DNA of 64,000 nt, from the NCBI RefSeq assembly GCF_005796185.1, contig NZ_VAHM01000003.1:1-64000 (forward strand). The letters run 5' to 3'. Below are positions 62,779 to 64,000 of the stretch, one piece after another. A program made the position numbers and the translations under genes. Position 1 is the stretch's first letter. Each line of letters starts with the position of its first letter. The stretch comes from Pseudarthrobacter sp. NamB4. GTDB lineage: Bacteria > Actinomycetota > Actinomycetes > Actinomycetales > Micrococcaceae. The notes beneath the pieces were generated by a model. It did no database searches. It worked only from the letters and a program-made list of their open reading frames with translations, and was not told where the DNA came from.

Positions 62779-63645
62779 CTAGATCGAGTACTCCGGAGCG
62801 GCCCAGACAACCACCTCGGGGTGCTCATAGAACCGGTAGCCCTGGCCACGGACCGTGCGGACAGTGTTGGCGAGTCGGCCGAGCTTGGAGCGCAGGCGGC
62901 GGATGTGGACGTCGATGGTGCGCTCGTTGGGCACCTCTTCGGCATTGCGCCACAGGCCTTCGAGGAGCTCATCGCGGCCGACAGTGCGTGTGCCGTTCTC
63001 CACGAGGTAGTTCAGGAGTTCGAACTCCTTGAAGGTGAGGTTGAGCGACTCGCCGTCCAGGTGGACTTCCCGGCGGGCCAGGTCAATCAGGACGCCGGAC
63101 GGGCGCGGCTCCTGGGCCTGCGGGGGGCGGGGTGCTTCGCTGCGCTGGCGGGTATTGACTGTGGGATCGCCAAAGGTGGAGCGGACGACGTCAAGCGCGG
63201 AACCGGGAGTGCCGGCGGGGGCTACCGCAACTGCGGCGTAGCTCTCGGCTCCCGCGACCAGGGACTGGGCGTAGGCCCGGATCTCCTGGGCCAGCTTGGC
63301 AATGGACGTTCCGGCCGCCGCTGCGGTCTCTTCATCGATGCCCATGTACAGGACGAAGCCGCGGGCGACGTTGTCGTTGGCGACAGGACGAACGGCGTTG
63401 GGCCCGGCGACAACCGGGGTGGGAGCGGTCATGGGCGCTGTTTCAGCAGGCTGGACGGCACGGAGCTGTCCGTAGGAATTGGGGTTGAAGCCCTGCGGCG
63501 CATAGCCCTGCGAAGGGAAGCTGCTTCCCGAAGAAGAGGGGGAAACGGCCGGGCGCGGTCCAAAGCCGGGACGGAGGCCCGAGGGCTGGCCGGCCTTGGC
63601 GGCGTTACGGACAGAAATGTGGACGTATCCAGATGCAACTGACAT
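62779..63645 (-). CDS. Winged-helix (OmpR/PhoB-type) DNA-binding regulator without a receiver domain
   Basis: 288 residues; GAGG 9 nt before the ATG. The C-terminal about 95 residues are a PhoB-type winged helix (VLIDLARREVHLDGESLNLTF, EFELLNYLVENG, DVHIRRLRSKLG, VRTVRGQGYRFYEHP). The N-terminal half has no phosphoacceptor Asp or receiver fold; residues 1-85 are Gly/Ser/Pro/Gln-rich, then about 95-165 form a small alpha/beta region (GFVLYMGIDEETAAAAGTSI). It may be controlled by a ligand or partner protein rather than by phosphorylation; that is inference. Confidence 0.78.
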   Translation of the reverse strand: MSVASGYVHISVRNAAKAGQPSGLRPGFGPRPAVSPSSSGSSFPSQGYAPQGFNPNSYGQLRAVQPAETAPMTAPTPVVAGPNAVRPVANDNVARGFVLYMGIDEETAAAAGTSIAKLAQEIRAYAQSLVAGAESYAAVAVAPAGTPGSALDVVRSTFGDPTVNTRQRSEAPRPPQAQEPRPSGVLIDLARREVHLDGESLNLTFKEFELLNYLVENGTRTVGRDELLEGLWRNAEEVPNERTIDVHIRRLRSKLGRLANTVRTVRGQGYRFYEHPEVVVWAAPEYSI

Positions 63646-64000
63646 GTGTGCTTACCTCAATGTGAATGGCCGTCATCACGGCCCGAATGCTGGGTTGCCC
63701 CGCACTGCGAACTGGGAAAGGGCGCCCGACGCTGGGCTGGGGGGCGAATGCCTAAGAACTTCGGAGGGTGGGAAGGTCAGGCGCACATTCGACAACAGCG
63801 CATGTCGGCAGCAGCGGATGTGCTGGGCCAATATTCTGCGGCTGCAGGTGCTGTTGAGTTCTTGTTCACATTGGAAGTGTGCAGCGTAACAATGACAACT
63901 TGCAAGTAACAATGGACGCAATCGTCCGCATGGTGAGACTAAAACGGCTAACGTGGCGCAAATCACGATTTCGGCGGACCGCAGAAAATAACAGCTGTTA
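63646..64000 (-). promoter_or_regulatory. Upstream region of the winged-helix gene, long untranslated leader
   Basis: No gene is supported here. A minus-strand TTGTTA-N18-TACGCT promoter-like pair lies near 63880-63910, which would give a leader of about 220 nt. It is overlapped by two direct repeats GTAACAATG (63886-63894 and 63906-63914, 20 bp apart) and a palindrome ACTTGCAAGT (63898-63907). The window ends in the palindrome TAACAGCTGTTA (63989-64000). Confidence 0.4.

Noticed and set aside
63676..63966. 96-codon Cys-rich minus-strand open frame
   Set aside because: No homology recognised, no ribosome-binding site, and it lies in the promoter/leader region of the winged-helix gene.

Overview
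The window is chromosomal DNA of a high-GC Gram-positive actinobacterium, most likely a member of the Micrococcaceae close to Arthrobacter/Pseudarthrobacter. The evidence is gene order and gene type: carD-ispD-ispF-cysS-rlmB, the senX3/regX3 pair with phoU and gpmA beside it, the GlgE alpha-glucan pathway, a GTP-type PEP carboxykinase, a proteasome activator of the Bpa type, many GTG starts, and many genes whose start codon lies 6-7 nt after a TANNNT box, as expected for leaderless mRNAs. The genus assignment is inference; no database search was possible.

Layout. 1-15000 is a glycogen/trehalose/alpha-glucan block: on the minus strand glgE-treS-(maltokinase::glgB fusion), diverging from glgP; then a PoxB-like ThDP enzyme and, convergent to it, glgX with a barstar-like gene. 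Trehalose is isomerised to maltose (TreS), phosphorylated (Mak), polymerised (GlgE), branched (GlgB), and the glucan is recycled by GlgP and GlgX. 15000-19550 is rlmB, cysS, ispF, ispD and carD. 19790-24060 is a lipoprotein, regX3-senX3, phoU and gpmA. 24100-30100 holds a methyltransferase, a DUF2516 membrane protein, a Cys/Met-metabolism PLP enzyme, tmk-holB and an exported peptidase-like hydrolase.

30180-41000 is mixed: tRNA-Thr, DUF808 membrane protein, several small or unknown genes, an aldo/keto reductase, bpa and its partner gene, cstA-ybdD, a duplicated-motif DUF1540 protein, a PadR regulator with a visible operator, a quinone oxidoreductase and tRNA-Ser. 41044-45588 encodes a 1514-residue secreted nuclease/5'-nucleotidase fusion. 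45600-64000 holds a flavoprotein, a prolyl-oligopeptidase-like peptidase with a GNAT, tRNA-Ser, a DHA2 transporter, a RecQ helicase with a C-terminal PRTase-like motif, a phosphomannomutase, a decayed nsrR-hmp nitric-oxide locus (56531-57362), pckG with several adjacent palindromes, tRNA-Arg, a disulfide oxidoreductase, a SixA-type phosphatase and a winged-helix regulator without a receiver domain.

No phage, insertion sequence, CRISPR array, rRNA, integrase or recognisable defence island was seen. The most unusual points are the decayed nsrR-hmp locus, the Mak-GlgB fusion with an internal ribosome-binding site, a perfect inverted repeat covering the bpa start codon, the palindrome cluster upstream of pckG, tandem repeats each carrying an in-frame stop at the end of recQ, and two 24-codon putative leaderless mini-ORFs flanking the DUF808 gene.
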